DNA of 64,000 nt from assembly GCF_026342735.1 (NCBI RefSeq), contig NZ_JAPEMM010000001.1, positions 5,890,001-5,954,000 on the forward strand. The letters run 5' to 3'. The position numbers were made by a program, and so were the translations under genes. Origin of the DNA: Streptomyces sp. NBC_00193. Its GTDB lineage: Bacteria; Actinomycetota; Actinomycetes; Streptomycetales; Streptomycetaceae. The first letter of the stretch is position 1. Every line of letters begins with the position of its first letter. Positions 34,108-45,176 of the stretch are shown piece after piece. The notes under the pieces are model-generated. The model was not told where the DNA came from. It did no database searches and saw only the letters and a list, made by a program, of their open reading frames with translations.

Positions 34108-35256
34108 ATGGTCCATGTCGAGGGAATGAGCACCGTCCGGTTCGAGCCGGTCCGAGCGGCGCTGGCAGCACATGTGGAGTCCGGCGAGGAGCTGGGGGCG
34201 TCGATCGCCGTCGACGTTCGCGGAGTCATGGAAGTCGATCTGTGGGGTGGGCACGCCGATGAAGCGCGGACCGTTCCTTGGCACCGGGACACATTGGTCA
34301 GTCTGTGGTCGACCACCAAGACCCTGAGCAGTCTTGCGGCCCTCGTCCTCGTCGACCGGGGGGAACTGGATCTCCACCGCCCGGTGGCGGACTACTGGCC
34401 CGAATTTGCCGCTCAGGGCAAGCAGGACATCGAGGTGCGGCATGTCCTGGCGCACACATCGGGGCTCTCCGGCTGGCAGCAGCCCTTCACCATGGACGAT
34501 CTGTACGACTGGCCGACCGCGAGCGCCCGTCTGGCCGCGCAGGAGCCCTGGTGGGAGCCGGGCAGCGCCGCGGGTTATCACGTGCAGACACAGGGACAGC
34601 TCGTGGGGGAGCTCGTCCGGCGGGTCAGCGGCCGCACCCTGACCGAGTTCGTCGACACGGAGATCGCCAAGCCGTTGCAGGCCGACGTGCAGATCGGTGC
34701 GCGGCAGGCCGACTGGCCGCGCATAGCCGAGCTGGTGGCCCCGTCGCAGCTCTCCGGAATCCCCGCCGGCCTCGATCCCGAGGGGATCTTCACCAAGACC
34801 TTGCTCGGAAGTCCCGCCCGGGACGAGCATGTCGACACCCCGCGCTGGCGGGGTGCGGAGCTCGGCGCAGTCAACGGACACGGCAACGCACGGGGCATGG
34901 CCCGCGCCCTCTCCGTGATCTCACGACGCGGCCAGGCGAACGGCCACCGTCTCCTCTCCGAGGAGACGGTGGAGAAGGTCCTCGACGTACAGGCAGACGG
35001 AGTCGACCTGTTCCTGGGCGTTCCCGTGCGCTGGGGCATCGGCTTCGCGCTCGCCGATCCGAGGACGATGCCGTACATGCCCACCGGAAGGGTCTGCTTC
35101 TGGGTCGGCCGGGGTGGTTCGATCGTCATGATGGACCTCGACCGCCACGTCACGTTCTCGTACACGATGAACAGACTGGGCGACGGGCTCCTCGGCTCGG
35201 AGCGCACCCACAGCTACATCAGGCATGTCTACGAAGTCCTGGACTCCACCGACTGA
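34108..35256 (+). CDS. Beta-lactamase-fold serine hydrolase (class C/EstB type)
   Basis: 382 aa, no signal peptide. Catalytic SxxK is SWSTTK-type: Ser68-Thr-Thr-Lys71 in LVSLWSTTKTLSSLAA. The second motif Tyr157 in AGYHVQTQGQL replaces YxN, and the third (HTG in true beta-lactamases) is WVGRGGS near residue 345. DIEVRHVLAHTSGLSGWQQP is the typical lid segment. These substitutions fit the esterase EstB/LpqF branch rather than a real beta-lactamase. ATG 34108 with AGGAG upstream. Substrate unknown. Confidence 0.88.
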   Translation: MVHVEGMSTVRFEPVRAALAAHVESGEELGASIAVDVRGVMEVDLWGGHADEARTVPWHRDTLVSLWSTTKTLSSLAALVLVDRGELDLHRPVADYWPEFAAQGKQDIEVRHVLAHTSGLSGWQQPFTMDDLYDWPTASARLAAQEPWWEPGSAAGYHVQTQGQLVGELVRRVSGRTLTEFVDTEIAKPLQADVQIGARQADWPRIAELVAPSQLSGIPAGLDPEGIFTKTLLGSPARDEHVDTPRWRGAELGAVNGHGNARGMARALSVISRRGQANGHRLLSEETVEKVLDVQADGVDLFLGVPVRWGIGFALADPRTMPYMPTGRVCFWVGRGGSIVMMDLDRHVTFSYTMNRLGDGLLGSERTHSYIRHVYEVLDSTD

Positions 35257-35790
<534 letters not shown>

Positions 35791-36174
35791 TCACGCGGTA
35801 GTGGCTCCTGCGGTGATTGGGTCGCGGACAGTCGGCAGGCCGCCTTCGGCCAGGGCGCGGCGCCGCCGGTGGACCAGCGAGGTTACCTCGCGGTGATCAC
35901 CGTTCTTCTCGAGGGCGGGGCCGATGTACCGAAGGTGCGCGCACGGCACGTCCTCGGCCGCATGCCGCGTCGCGGCCTGCAGGAGCTCCGGTCGACACGG
36001 CACGAGAGCGACTCCGGCCTTCTCCTCGGCGACCGCGGTGGCGGCGAGCCCGCGGACGACGCCGGCGAGTGGGGCGGGACCGGGCGGTGGCCTGGCCCTG
36101 GGGTCGCTGCCTTCGGCATCGGATCCGGTCCATGACTGGTCCGGGAGGTGCGGCCGAGTGACCGCTTTCCGCAC
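35791..36174 (-). pseudogene. Fragment resembling the C-terminus of a carboxylate-amine ligase (GCS2/YbdK family)
   Basis: An ORF of 127 codons whose middle reads VRGLAATAVAEEKAGVALVP CRPELLQAATRHAAED and then YIGPALEKNGDHREVTSLVH. The second half matches, from memory, the tail of YbdK-type glutamate-cysteine ligases ('HIxPALExxGDxxEVxxLVxxVLxxG'), but the expected central part and the final RQR motif are degraded. The N-terminal 300 residues of such an enzyme are absent. Probably a gene remnant; family assignment is tentative. Confidence 0.35.
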
Positions 36175-36261
36175 CTAGCGTGACGGATCCGTACCGATGA
36201 GTGACTGATCGAGGCTGTCTTCGGGAGGGCAATTTCCCTTCCGGAAGCTGGACTTGGCGCT

Positions 36262-37785
<1,524 letters not shown>

Positions 37786-37841
37786 GGAAGGACCTCCCCT
37801 TGCCGGGCGCCGGCCGCCGTCGGCCGGTGCTCGCCGTGAGG

Positions 37842-39197
37842 CTAGGGGCGGGCAGGTTGCCGGTACGTTGCACGGCCGCGCGGTGAACGGGCCGCGGACG
37901 GTGGCCGGGTGGGAGCGCCGGTGGCCTGTACGTCACCGCGCGGAGCCCCGAGCTCCGCGTCGATGGCCCGTACGCGGGCCAGCGCGGCCGTCCGGCCCGC
38001 AGCCGGGAGTACGGCGGCCAGGGCCCGCCAGACGTCGATGTCCTCCGCGCCCCACGGGCTGGACACCCAGTCGGTCAGCAGCCCCGGGTCGGCCCGCGCG
38101 ATCACGGCGGCCCGAGCCTGCTCCTCGATGCGGCGCCGGAGCCGGACGATGCCGGGCGCCGTGGACGCGGGCAGCAGCGGGCCCGGGTAGCGGGCCAGCG
38201 CCGCCGAGACGGCGCCGGAGGCCAGGTGGCGGGTGACGGCCGTGAAGTCGGCCTCCAGGGGCGCCGCCGTGCGGTAGGGGCGGGAGAGCGGGGCCCGGGG
38301 GCCCAACAGGCCGCGCAGCCGTGACATTTCGGCGCGCAGGGTGACCGGTGACACCGACTCGTCCTCGTACAGGGCGATCGCCAGCTCCTCCCCCGACAAG
38401 CCCTCCGGATGGTGCGCGAGCAGCGCCATGATCTCGCTGTGCCGCCGCCCGAGCCGGACCTCACGGCCGCCCGCGCCGGTCAGCAGCGCCTCGTCGCGGC
38501 CGAGCGCGGTGAGGGAGCCGCCGGGTGGCAGGGGCGCCGGATCGAGCAGCGCGAGCCGGGCCTCCGCCGCGCACGCCACCGCCCGCACGAAGGCGAGGGA
38601 GTGCGGATGGGCCAGCCAGTCGCCCCCGGTGACGTCGACGGCGCCGAGCAGCCTTCCGGTGCGCGGATCGCGGACCGGAGCCGCCGCGCAGGTCCACGGG
38701 TGGACCCGACGGCTGAAGTGCTCGGCGCCGAAGACCTGGACCGGCTCGCCGACCGCCACCGCCGTGCCGGGGGCGTTGGTGCCCATCGCCGTCTCCGCCC
38801 AGTGGGCGCCCGGCACGAAGCCGAGGCCCTCCGCGCGCCGCATCGTGGCGGGTTCGCCCTCCACCCAGAGCAGGCTGCCCCGCGCATCGCACACCGCCAG
38901 CAGATGGGCCCCGTCCGAGGCGAAGGCGCCCACGAGGTCCCGGAACAGCGGGAGCACCCTGGCCAGGGGGTGCTGCTCCCGGTACGACCGCAGTTCCGCC
39001 CCGGCCAGCTCCACCCGGGGCGTGCACTCCGGGCTGACCCGGGCCCGGGCGCAGCGGCGCCAGGACCTCGCGATGACCGCCCGCACCGGAGCCTCGACCC
39101 GCCCGTCCTGGGTGAACGCGGCGTGGGCCCGCCGCAGTTCCCGCGTCCGCTCGGCGGGGTCGGCCCCGCCCGGCAGAGCCACCGAAGGATCGTCCAT
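37842..39197 (-). CDS. GAF-domain regulator of the aldehyde dehydrogenase gene
   Basis: 451 aa. An AcoR-like N-terminal sensory part: PVRAVIARSWRRCARARVSP ECTP, then a GAF-type domain LVGAFASDGAHLLAVCDARG SLLWVEGE with GFVPGAHWAETAMGTNAPGT. The AAA+ ATPase of true AcoR enhancer-binding proteins is missing; instead the C-terminus has a winged-helix-like EIMALLAHHPEGLSGEELAI ALYEDESVSPVTLRAEMSRL. Such streptomycete proteins lie upstream of exaC-type dehydrogenases. ATG 39197 with GAGAGGGTG upstream. Role as activator is inference from position and domains. Confidence 0.85.
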   Translation of the reverse strand: MDDPSVALPGGADPAERTRELRRAHAAFTQDGRVEAPVRAVIARSWRRCARARVSPECTPRVELAGAELRSYREQHPLARVLPLFRDLVGAFASDGAHLLAVCDARGSLLWVEGEPATMRRAEGLGFVPGAHWAETAMGTNAPGTAVAVGEPVQVFGAEHFSRRVHPWTCAAAPVRDPRTGRLLGAVDVTGGDWLAHPHSLAFVRAVACAAEARLALLDPAPLPPGGSLTALGRDEALLTGAGGREVRLGRRHSEIMALLAHHPEGLSGEELAIALYEDESVSPVTLRAEMSRLRGLLGPRAPLSRPYRTAAPLEADFTAVTRHLASGAVSAALARYPGPLLPASTAPGIVRLRRRIEEQARAAVIARADPGLLTDWVSSPWGAEDIDVWRALAAVLPAAGRTAALARVRAIDAELGAPRGDVQATGAPTRPPSAARSPRGRATYRQPARP

Positions 39198-39333
39198 GTC
39201 ACCCTCTCGCGGTGCCTTGGTACCCGGAGCGCCCCATCGTCGTACCGGCCCGACGCCCCGGCAAGCGGTACGTCGGCCAGTGCGGGATGCGGGTCGGCCG
39301 GTCCCCGCCGGTGCGCCCCCGGGCCGGGAGCTC

Positions 39334-40647
39334 CTACTCCTCCGGGTCCTCCGGGTCCAGCGCGGCCAGCGCCGCCGCCGGGTCCGTGGACGGCGGGCCC
39401 GCCGGGAGCCAGTGGTCCGCCGCCCGGCGGTACGGCCACCAGCGGCCCTCGCGGCCCAGCCGGAGCTGGCGGTCACCGCCCGGTTCCGTCCAGCGGGACC
39501 GGACCCGGCGGAACACCGGGGCGGAAGCGCCGGCCCCGGCGTCCGCACCGTCCGCCCCGTCGGGCCAGGCCGATGCCAGGGCGGCCCGGGCCCGGGCGAG
39601 CGACGCCCGGTCCGGGGTCCAGTCCTCCTCCAGCACCTCGACGGCCTGTGCCCCGCCGAAGCCCCAGGCGAGTACGGCCCGGTCCATGGCGGCCCGGTCC
39701 CTGTCGGAAGCCGCCGACAGGCGGGAGCGGACCCGAAGGTCGTGGGCCTCCGCCGTGAGCCGTACGGCGTCGTGAGCGGTCGTGGGCACGGGCTGCGGGG
39801 CACGCTCCGCGTGGGCCGGAGCGAGCGCTTCCGCGAGCAGCCGGTACGCCTCCGTCGCGGCCGCCTGCGCCAGGAACTCCACCCCGTCCACGTCCAGGCC
39901 CGGCGGCTCCGTCCCCGACTCCGTGTCCAGCGTCGGAGGCTGGCCCGGCGCGTCCGGCAGCGCCGCGGGCGGGGGCAGCGGGGGCAGGGCGGAAGCCGCC
40001 GCGTAGACCTCGGAGGCCGGAACACCGACGTCGGCGGCGGATACCGGAGCATCCGCTTCCGCCGTGCTGCGCTCCTCCAGCTCGGCCACCAGCCCGGCCT
40101 CCGCCCGCCCGCGCAGCAGCAACAGCACGAAGGGGTCCTGGTCCAGCAGCCGCGCCACCTGGTAGCAGAGCGCCGCCGTGTGCGGGCAGTGGTCCCACTC
40201 CTCGCAGTCGCAGCGCGGGTCGAGGTCGCCGATCCCGGGCAGCAGCTCCACCCCGGCCGCCGCCGCGTCCTCCACCAGCTCCGGAGGCACCTCCCGGTCG
40301 AGCAGCGCCGCGATGTGGCCGGACTCGGCGGCCGCCATGCCGAGCAGCCGGTCCCATTCCGCTTCCGTGAACTCCTGCACCAGCACATCGGTCCGGTGCG
40401 CCGTCCCGTCCGGATCGCGCACCACGGCCGTCAGCCCGCCCGGCCGTACGGACACGGCCCCGACGGCGCCCGAACGCGCGTACCGCCGGCCCTGCTTGAC
40501 CTGCTGACCGTCGAGCGCGCTGTCCTCCAGGGCGCGCAGCCAGGCATGCCCCCACCAAGTGCGGGCGAAGGCGCGGCCCGGGGCGGGCGGGAGCGGCGGG
40601 AACGTCTTCTCGTACGGGTCCTTCGCGTACGGGTCCTTCGCGTTCAT
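39334..40647 (-). CDS. SWIM zinc-finger protein
   Basis: 437 aa. The SWIM motif CxCx5CxH is Cys146, Cys148, Cys154, His156 in RCDCEEWDHCPHTAALCY. Preceding residues (KQGRRYARSGAVGAVSVRPG) match the conserved N-terminal part of proteins encoded next to SNF2 helicases in many bacteria. The C-terminal half is Ala-rich with LASAWPDGADGADAGAGAS and no known domain. ATG 40647 lies eight bases after GGGGAG; a GTG at 40656 overlaps the helicase stop (GTGA). The pairing with the SNF2 gene suggests a common complex; activity unknown. Confidence 0.9.
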   Translation of the reverse strand: MNAKDPYAKDPYEKTFPPLPPAPGRAFARTWWGHAWLRALEDSALDGQQVKQGRRYARSGAVGAVSVRPGGLTAVVRDPDGTAHRTDVLVQEFTEAEWDRLLGMAAAESGHIAALLDREVPPELVEDAAAAGVELLPGIGDLDPRCDCEEWDHCPHTAALCYQVARLLDQDPFVLLLLRGRAEAGLVAELEERSTAEADAPVSAADVGVPASEVYAAASALPPLPPPAALPDAPGQPPTLDTESGTEPPGLDVDGVEFLAQAAATEAYRLLAEALAPAHAERAPQPVPTTAHDAVRLTAEAHDLRVRSRLSAASDRDRAAMDRAVLAWGFGGAQAVEVLEEDWTPDRASLARARAALASAWPDGADGADAGAGASAPVFRRVRSRWTEPGGDRQLRLGREGRWWPYRRAADHWLPAGPPSTDPAAALAALDPEDPEE

Positions 40648-40652
40648 CCGTG

Positions 40653-43600
40653 TCACTCCCCGGAGGCGGTCGGGCGGAGCGCGACCAGTTCGGCCAGCTC
40701 CGCGTCGCTCAGTTCGGTCAGCGCGGCCTCGCCGCCCGCGAGGACGGCGTCGGCCAGGGCCCTTTTGCGTTCCAGGAGTTCGGCGATCCGGTCCTCGACG
40801 GTGCCTTCGGCGATGATGCGGTGGACCTGGACGGGCTGGGTCTGGCCGATGCGGTAGGCGCGGTCGGTGGCCTGTTCCTCGACGGCGGGGTTCCACCAGC
40901 GGTCGTAGTGGATGACGTGTCCGGCGCGGGTGAGGTTGAGGCCGGTGCCCGCGGCCTTGAGGGAGAGCAGGAACACGGGGACCTCGCCCGCCTGGAAGCG
41001 GTCCACGAGCTCCTCGCGGCGCGGCACGGGCGTCCCCCCGTACAGCAGTTGGGAGGCGATCCCGCGCGCGGTGAGATGGCGTACGATGATGCGGGCCATC
41101 GTCACGTACTGGGTGAAGACCAGGACCGAGCCGCCCTCGGCCAGGATCGTGTCGAGCAGCTCGTCGAGGAGCTCCAGCTTCCCGGAGGCCGCCCCGGCGG
41201 ACTCCTTCGGGCCGTGCTGCTCCTTCGTGTACTGGGCGGGGTGGTTGCAGATCTGCTTGAGCGAGGTGAGCAGTTTGACGACGAGCCCGCGGCGCTCCAT
41301 CCCGTCCGCCGCGGCGATCGCGGCGAGGGTCTCGCGCACGACCGCCTCGTACAGCCCGGCCTGTTCACGGGTCAGCGACACCGCGTGGTCGGTCTCGGTC
41401 TTCGGCGGCAGCTCGGGCGCGATCCCGGGGTCGGACTTCTTGCGGCGCAGCAGGAACGGCCTGACGAGCGCACCGAGCCGGGCCGCCGCCCGCGGGTCGC
41501 GGCCGCTTTCGACCGGCTCGGCGTAGCGCGTGCGGAAGGTGCCGAGGCGGCCGAGGAGGCCGGGCGTGGTCCAGTCGAGGACGGCCCACAGCTCGGACAG
41601 GTTGTTCTCGACCGGGGTGCCCGTGAGGGCGACACGGGCCGCCGACGGGATGGTGCGCAGGGCCTTGGCGGTAGAGGAGCGCGGGTTCTTGACGTGCTGG
41701 GCCTCGTCCGCGACGACCATGCCCCAGCGCACGGCGGCGAGTCGGGGCGCGTCCAGGCGCATGGTGCCGTAGGTGGTGAGGACGAATCCCCCGGCGGGTC
41801 GGCCGGCCGTCCCTTCGAGGTCGCGGTCGGGGCCGTGGAAGCGGCGCACCGGCGTGCCGGGGGCGAACTTCTCGATCTCACGCTGCCAGTTGCCGAGCAG
41901 CGAGGCCGGGCAGACCACCAGCGTCGGGCCCTCGTGCCCGTGCTCCTGGCGGTGCAGGTGCAGGGCGATCAGCGTGACGGTCTTGCCGAGGCCCATGTCG
42001 TCGGCGAGGCAGGCGCCGAAGCCGAGCCCGGTGAGGCGGGCGAGCCAGCGCAGGCCGCGGAGCTGGTAGTCGCGCAGAGTGGCGCGGAGGGCGGCCGGGG
42101 CTTGTACGTCGGCCTGCGCGTGAGCCTGTACGTCGGCCTGCGCGTCGGAGTGCTCCGGGCCGGAGTGCCCAGGTGCGGGGTGCTCGGGTGCGGGGTGCTC
42201 GGGGTCGGCCGTGAGGAGCGTGCGGAGCCGTTCCAGCGGACCGGTGGCCTCTACGTCGTACCGCGTGCCCCCGAGCTCCGCGGAGCCGGTCAGTACGGCT
42301 GCCAGCGCGTCGGCGGCCGTCACCTCGCGGTTCTCGCGGGCCAGGGCCCGGGCCCGGCGGGCCGCGGCCGGATCGATCAGGACCCACTGGTCGCGCAGCC
42401 GGACCAGGGGCCGCTTCGCCTCGGCGAGCCGGTCCAGTTCATCGGCGGTCAGATCGCCCTGCCCGCTCAGGGCGTAGCGCCAGCCGACGGGGTGCGCGGA
42501 GGCGGCGGAGAGCGACCCCGGGAGCCCCGACAGGCCCGGCAGGTCGGAGCCGGTGGCGGGCCGGCCCACAACGGCCCGCGCGGTGAGCGTACGGGCGAGC
42601 CCGCGCGGCCAGTGCACCTGCACCCCGTCGGCCGCCAGGGCGCCGGCGGCCTCCCCGAGCAGCTCCGCGACCTCCTCGTCGGCGAGGTTCACCGCGTCGG
42701 GGACGGCGGCGCCGAGCAGCGGCGCGAGCGGCGGCCACAGGCGGGCGGCGCGGCGCAGGGCCCGGAGGGCGTCCAGGCGGGCACCGGGCGGGAAGGCGGC
42801 CGCGGCGGGTCCGGACCCGGCCCAGACGTCGGCTGCGTCCGCGACGAGCGCGGCGTCCGCGAGGCCGTGCATCTGCAGGACGGCGCGGAAGGCGGCGGGC
42901 CGGGCGTCCGGGTCCACCTCGATGCGGAGCGAGACGCGCACCCCGGCGTCGTGCCCGGCCGCGACCTCCGCGGCCCAGTCGCGCAGTTCGGGGTGGAGCT
43001 GCGGCGGGCGGGCGGCGTAGGCGGAGCCACCGGCGGCGGCGGGCGCGGCGGGGGAGCGGGGCAGGGTGTCGGCGACGGCGTCGAGGAAGGCGCGCAGCAG
43101 CGGCTCCGGGGCGGGCAGCCGCGGCGGGACGGCGAGGTCACGATCCCCGGCGGTGCCGGTGCCGGTGCCGGTGCCGGTGTCGGCCCTGCCGTCGCCACCG
43201 GCGGCACCGTCGCCGAGGTCGACCGGTACGCAGTGCGCGTCGGGCGGCATGGCCGCCGCCAGCTCCCGGACCTCCTCCAGATCGGCGGCGTCCAGCGGCC
43301 CGAGCCGCCAGGCGTCGTACCCGGCGGGGCTCAGCCCGGGCAGCAGCAGCCCGCGGGCGGCGAAGCGCAGGGCCAGCAGGGTGGCGGCGCCCCAGAAGGG
43401 CGCGGCTCCGGCCGATGCGGCGGACCGGACCCGGGTGAGCAGCGGCAGGGCTTCGGTGAGGGGCAGCACGAGGGCCGGCACCGTGGTGCGCAGCAGGTCG
43501 GGCGTGACGATGGTGAGTTGCTCGGGGGCGCCCCGGCCGCCGAGGTGGAGGCTTTCGGCCGGGTCGGGCCGCCAGAAGGCGATCCGGCCCTCGCGGGCCG

Positions 43601-43658
43601 GCTCGGCGGGGAGGAAGACGGCGGAGCAGGGGATGAGGCCGGAGATCGTTGGGAGCAC
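40653..43658 (-). CDS. SNF2-family DEAD/DEAH-box helicase
   Basis: 1001 aa from GTG 43658 (GAGGA six bases upstream). Two RecA-like lobes: Walker A DMGLGKTVTLIALHLHRQEH near residue 556, Walker B VVADEAQHVKNPRSSTAKAL near 650, SALTGTPVENNLSELWAVLD (motif III), and in lobe 2 VLVFTQYVTMARIIVRHLTA, HYDRWWNPAVEEQATDRAYR IGQTQPVQVHRII (motifs V/VI). The first ~500 residues are the bacterial SNF2 N-terminal domain with a Thr/Gly-rich stretch. Probably a double-stranded DNA translocase in repair or nucleoid remodelling. Overlaps/abuts the SWIM gene and is transcribed ahead of it. Confidence 0.95.
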   Translation of the reverse strand: MLPTISGLIPCSAVFLPAEPAREGRIAFWRPDPAESLHLGGRGAPEQLTIVTPDLLRTTVPALVLPLTEALPLLTRVRSAASAGAAPFWGAATLLALRFAARGLLLPGLSPAGYDAWRLGPLDAADLEEVRELAAAMPPDAHCVPVDLGDGAAGGDGRADTGTGTGTGTAGDRDLAVPPRLPAPEPLLRAFLDAVADTLPRSPAAPAAAGGSAYAARPPQLHPELRDWAAEVAAGHDAGVRVSLRIEVDPDARPAAFRAVLQMHGLADAALVADAADVWAGSGPAAAAFPPGARLDALRALRRAARLWPPLAPLLGAAVPDAVNLADEEVAELLGEAAGALAADGVQVHWPRGLARTLTARAVVGRPATGSDLPGLSGLPGSLSAASAHPVGWRYALSGQGDLTADELDRLAEAKRPLVRLRDQWVLIDPAAARRARALARENREVTAADALAAVLTGSAELGGTRYDVEATGPLERLRTLLTADPEHPAPEHPAPGHSGPEHSDAQADVQAHAQADVQAPAALRATLRDYQLRGLRWLARLTGLGFGACLADDMGLGKTVTLIALHLHRQEHGHEGPTLVVCPASLLGNWQREIEKFAPGTPVRRFHGPDRDLEGTAGRPAGGFVLTTYGTMRLDAPRLAAVRWGMVVADEAQHVKNPRSSTAKALRTIPSAARVALTGTPVENNLSELWAVLDWTTPGLLGRLGTFRTRYAEPVESGRDPRAAARLGALVRPFLLRRKKSDPGIAPELPPKTETDHAVSLTREQAGLYEAVVRETLAAIAAADGMERRGLVVKLLTSLKQICNHPAQYTKEQHGPKESAGAASGKLELLDELLDTILAEGGSVLVFTQYVTMARIIVRHLTARGIASQLLYGGTPVPRREELVDRFQAGEVPVFLLSLKAAGTGLNLTRAGHVIHYDRWWNPAVEEQATDRAYRIGQTQPVQVHRIIAEGTVEDRIAELLERKRALADAVLAGGEAALTELSDAELAELVALRPTASGE

Positions 43659-43776
43659 GCATTCCTCAAACTTGACTACCGGATACGGAGTGGCCGAGAG
43701 TAACCCACCGGCGGCCGCCCCGGCCCGCGGCGACGCGGTGACCCGGGTCACGTCCTCGGCCGTTCGCGCGAGCGGG

Positions 43777-43843
43777 CGTGCGCGAGCCGCCGTGCACGAG
43801 CCGACGTACGCGAGCTGCCGTGCGCGAGCCGCCGTGCACGAGC
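43777..43843. repeat. Exact 25-bp direct repeat upstream of the SNF2 gene
   Basis: Copies at 43777-43801 and 43819-43843, both starting cgtgcgcgagccgccgtgca, separated by 17 bases that are themselves a degenerate copy (gacgtacgcgagctgc). Together they form ~2.5 units with a 42-base period of rather repetitive 'cgcgagc/cgtgc' sequence between two divergent genes. Could hold regulator sites or be a simple tandem duplication. Confidence 0.85.
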
Positions 43844-43929
43844 GGAACGGAAAAAGAGGAGCCGGGAACGCGGGGCCCGGAGCGCGCGTTGTGTGAGGTA
43901 GTGGCCGACGGAGAAAGAGGGTGCCGCAG

Positions 43930-44112
43930 ATGTCCACGAGCGGAAAGATCGCGGTTGCCGGTGTGGTGGCAGCCATTGCACTGTTCTGGACGGTCGGGTT
44001 CTGGGCCGGACTGCTGGTCCTGATCGGCGTTCCGGTAGCCGCCTACCTGCTGTTGGACTCCTCCCAGCGTCGTAGGCTGCGGGGTATATCCAGGAAGCAG
44101 ATCGGCCGCTGA
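43930..44112 (+). CDS. Small membrane protein of unknown function
   Basis: 60 aa: MSTSGKIAVAGVVAAIALFW, then TVGFWAGLLVLIGVPVAAYL and a basic tail LLDSSQRRRLRGISRKQIGR. One long or two closely spaced membrane helices (residues ~6-42) with an Arg/Lys-rich C-terminus facing the cytoplasm. GAGG lies nine bases before the ATG at 43930; a GTG at 43921 in frame is possible. Short streptomycete proteins of this kind are common and uncharacterised. Divergent from the SNF2 gene. Confidence 0.7.
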   Translation: MSTSGKIAVAGVVAAIALFWTVGFWAGLLVLIGVPVAAYLLLDSSQRRRLRGISRKQIGR

Positions 44113-44132
44113 CGGCGGCAGGGGGGCCAACC

Positions 44133-44705
44133 ATGAGCACGGCGAGCACGGCAGGTGCGGCGATCACGGCGCAGGTCGCGGCGGTCAGCAGCAACGGGGT
44201 CTACTCGTTCACCAAGCCCACGCGCGAGAGCATCACGCTCCTCGAAGGGCTCGGGGTGGAGGGCGACGTCCACGCCGGGGTCACGGTCAAGCACCGTTCC
44301 CGCGTGGCCCAGGACCCCACGCAGCCGAACCTCCGGCAGGTGCACCTGATCCACCGGGAGCTCTTCGAGGAGGTCGCCGAGGCCGGTCACCAGGTCGAGC
44401 CGGGCCAGCTCGGGGAGAACGTCACCACCGAAGGCATAGACCTGCTCGCCCTGCCGACCGGCACGCTGCTGCGCCTCGGTGCGGACGCGGTGGTCGAGGT
44501 GACCGGGCTGCGCAATCCGTGCCTGCAGATCGACAACTTCCAGAACGGACTGCTCAAGCAGGTGGTGGGCCGGGACGACGAGGGCAACGTGCTCCGCAAG
44601 GCCGGAATCATGGGCGTGGTCCACCGGGGTGGCATCATCCAGCCCGGCGACACCATCGAGGTCACCCTGCCGCCGACGCCCCACATCCCCCTCGACCGGG
44701 TCTGA
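44133..44705 (+). CDS. MOSC-domain protein
   Basis: 190 aa, start ATG 44133, GGGGGG upstream. MOSC domains bind sulfur carried by a conserved Cys and are found in molybdenum-cofactor sulfurases and YiiM-type enzymes. Here Cys130 in TGLRNPCLQIDNF is the conserved residue, and GVEGDVHAGVTVKHRS, VHLIHRELFEEV and GQLGENVTTEGIDLLALP are the family blocks. No MoCo-binding partner gene adjacent. Convergent with the gene at 44710. Confidence 0.9.
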   Translation: MSTASTAGAAITAQVAAVSSNGVYSFTKPTRESITLLEGLGVEGDVHAGVTVKHRSRVAQDPTQPNLRQVHLIHRELFEEVAEAGHQVEPGQLGENVTTEGIDLLALPTGTLLRLGADAVVEVTGLRNPCLQIDNFQNGLLKQVVGRDDEGNVLRKAGIMGVVHRGGIIQPGDTIEVTLPPTPHIPLDRV

Positions 44706-44709
44706 CCGC

Positions 44710-45096
44710 TCAGCCGAGCCACGCGCGCAGACGCTCGCTGAGCACCACGTCGTGGGGCAGCCGATCCAGCTCGTGGGCAGCCACGTCCACGCCCTGCTCC
44801 CCGAGGACGCCGGCCAGGTAGCCCCAGTGTCCGGCGGCCATCTGCTCCTGCGTCATGTCGTCGAACGGCTCGTCCGGTCCCACCACCGTCCGGGCCGTCT
44901 CCTCGATGTCCTCGGGGGAGGTCAGCGCAGGAATGCCCGAAGGGCCCGAGCTGCTCCAGCCGCGATCGTCGAGCAACACCACGCTGCGGCCGTCCGCGAG
45001 GACGGCCTCCAGCCGTGCCGACACCGACAACTGCCGAGCGTTCGTGGCGCCGACGTGGAGATCGGTGTACGTGACCAAACGGGTCACCGAGGTCAT
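44710..45096 (-). CDS. Unassigned protein, 128 aa
   Basis: Begins MTSVTRLVTYTDLHVGATNA. Central VLLDDRGWSSSGPSG is a distinct motif; the rest (PEDIEETARTVVGPDEPFDD MTQEQMAAGHWGYLAGVLG) is helical. Soluble, no domain recognised. ATG 45096; stop only five bases from the MOSC stop. Streptomycete-type codon use throughout. Confidence 0.65.
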   Translation of the reverse strand: MTSVTRLVTYTDLHVGATNARQLSVSARLEAVLADGRSVVLLDDRGWSSSGPSGIPALTSPEDIEETARTVVGPDEPFDDMTQEQMAAGHWGYLAGVLGEQGVDVAAHELDRLPHDVVLSERLRAWLG

Positions 45097-45176
45097 GCCG
45101 CACTCCTGTCGGCTCGCCCAACGTGCTCACGGAGTCTCGGACCCTACACGCGGAGCCCCGCCCCACCCCGCGCGAC

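Noticed and set aside
34108..35256. Calling the serine hydrolase a beta-lactamase resistance gene
   Set aside because: SxxK is present, but YxN and KTG/HTG motifs are replaced and no signal peptide exists; the EstB-type esterase branch fits better.
40650..43703. 1017-codon plus-strand frame opposite the SNF2 gene
   Set aside because: Antisense shadow created by G/C-rich third positions; SNF2 motifs are unambiguous on the minus strand.
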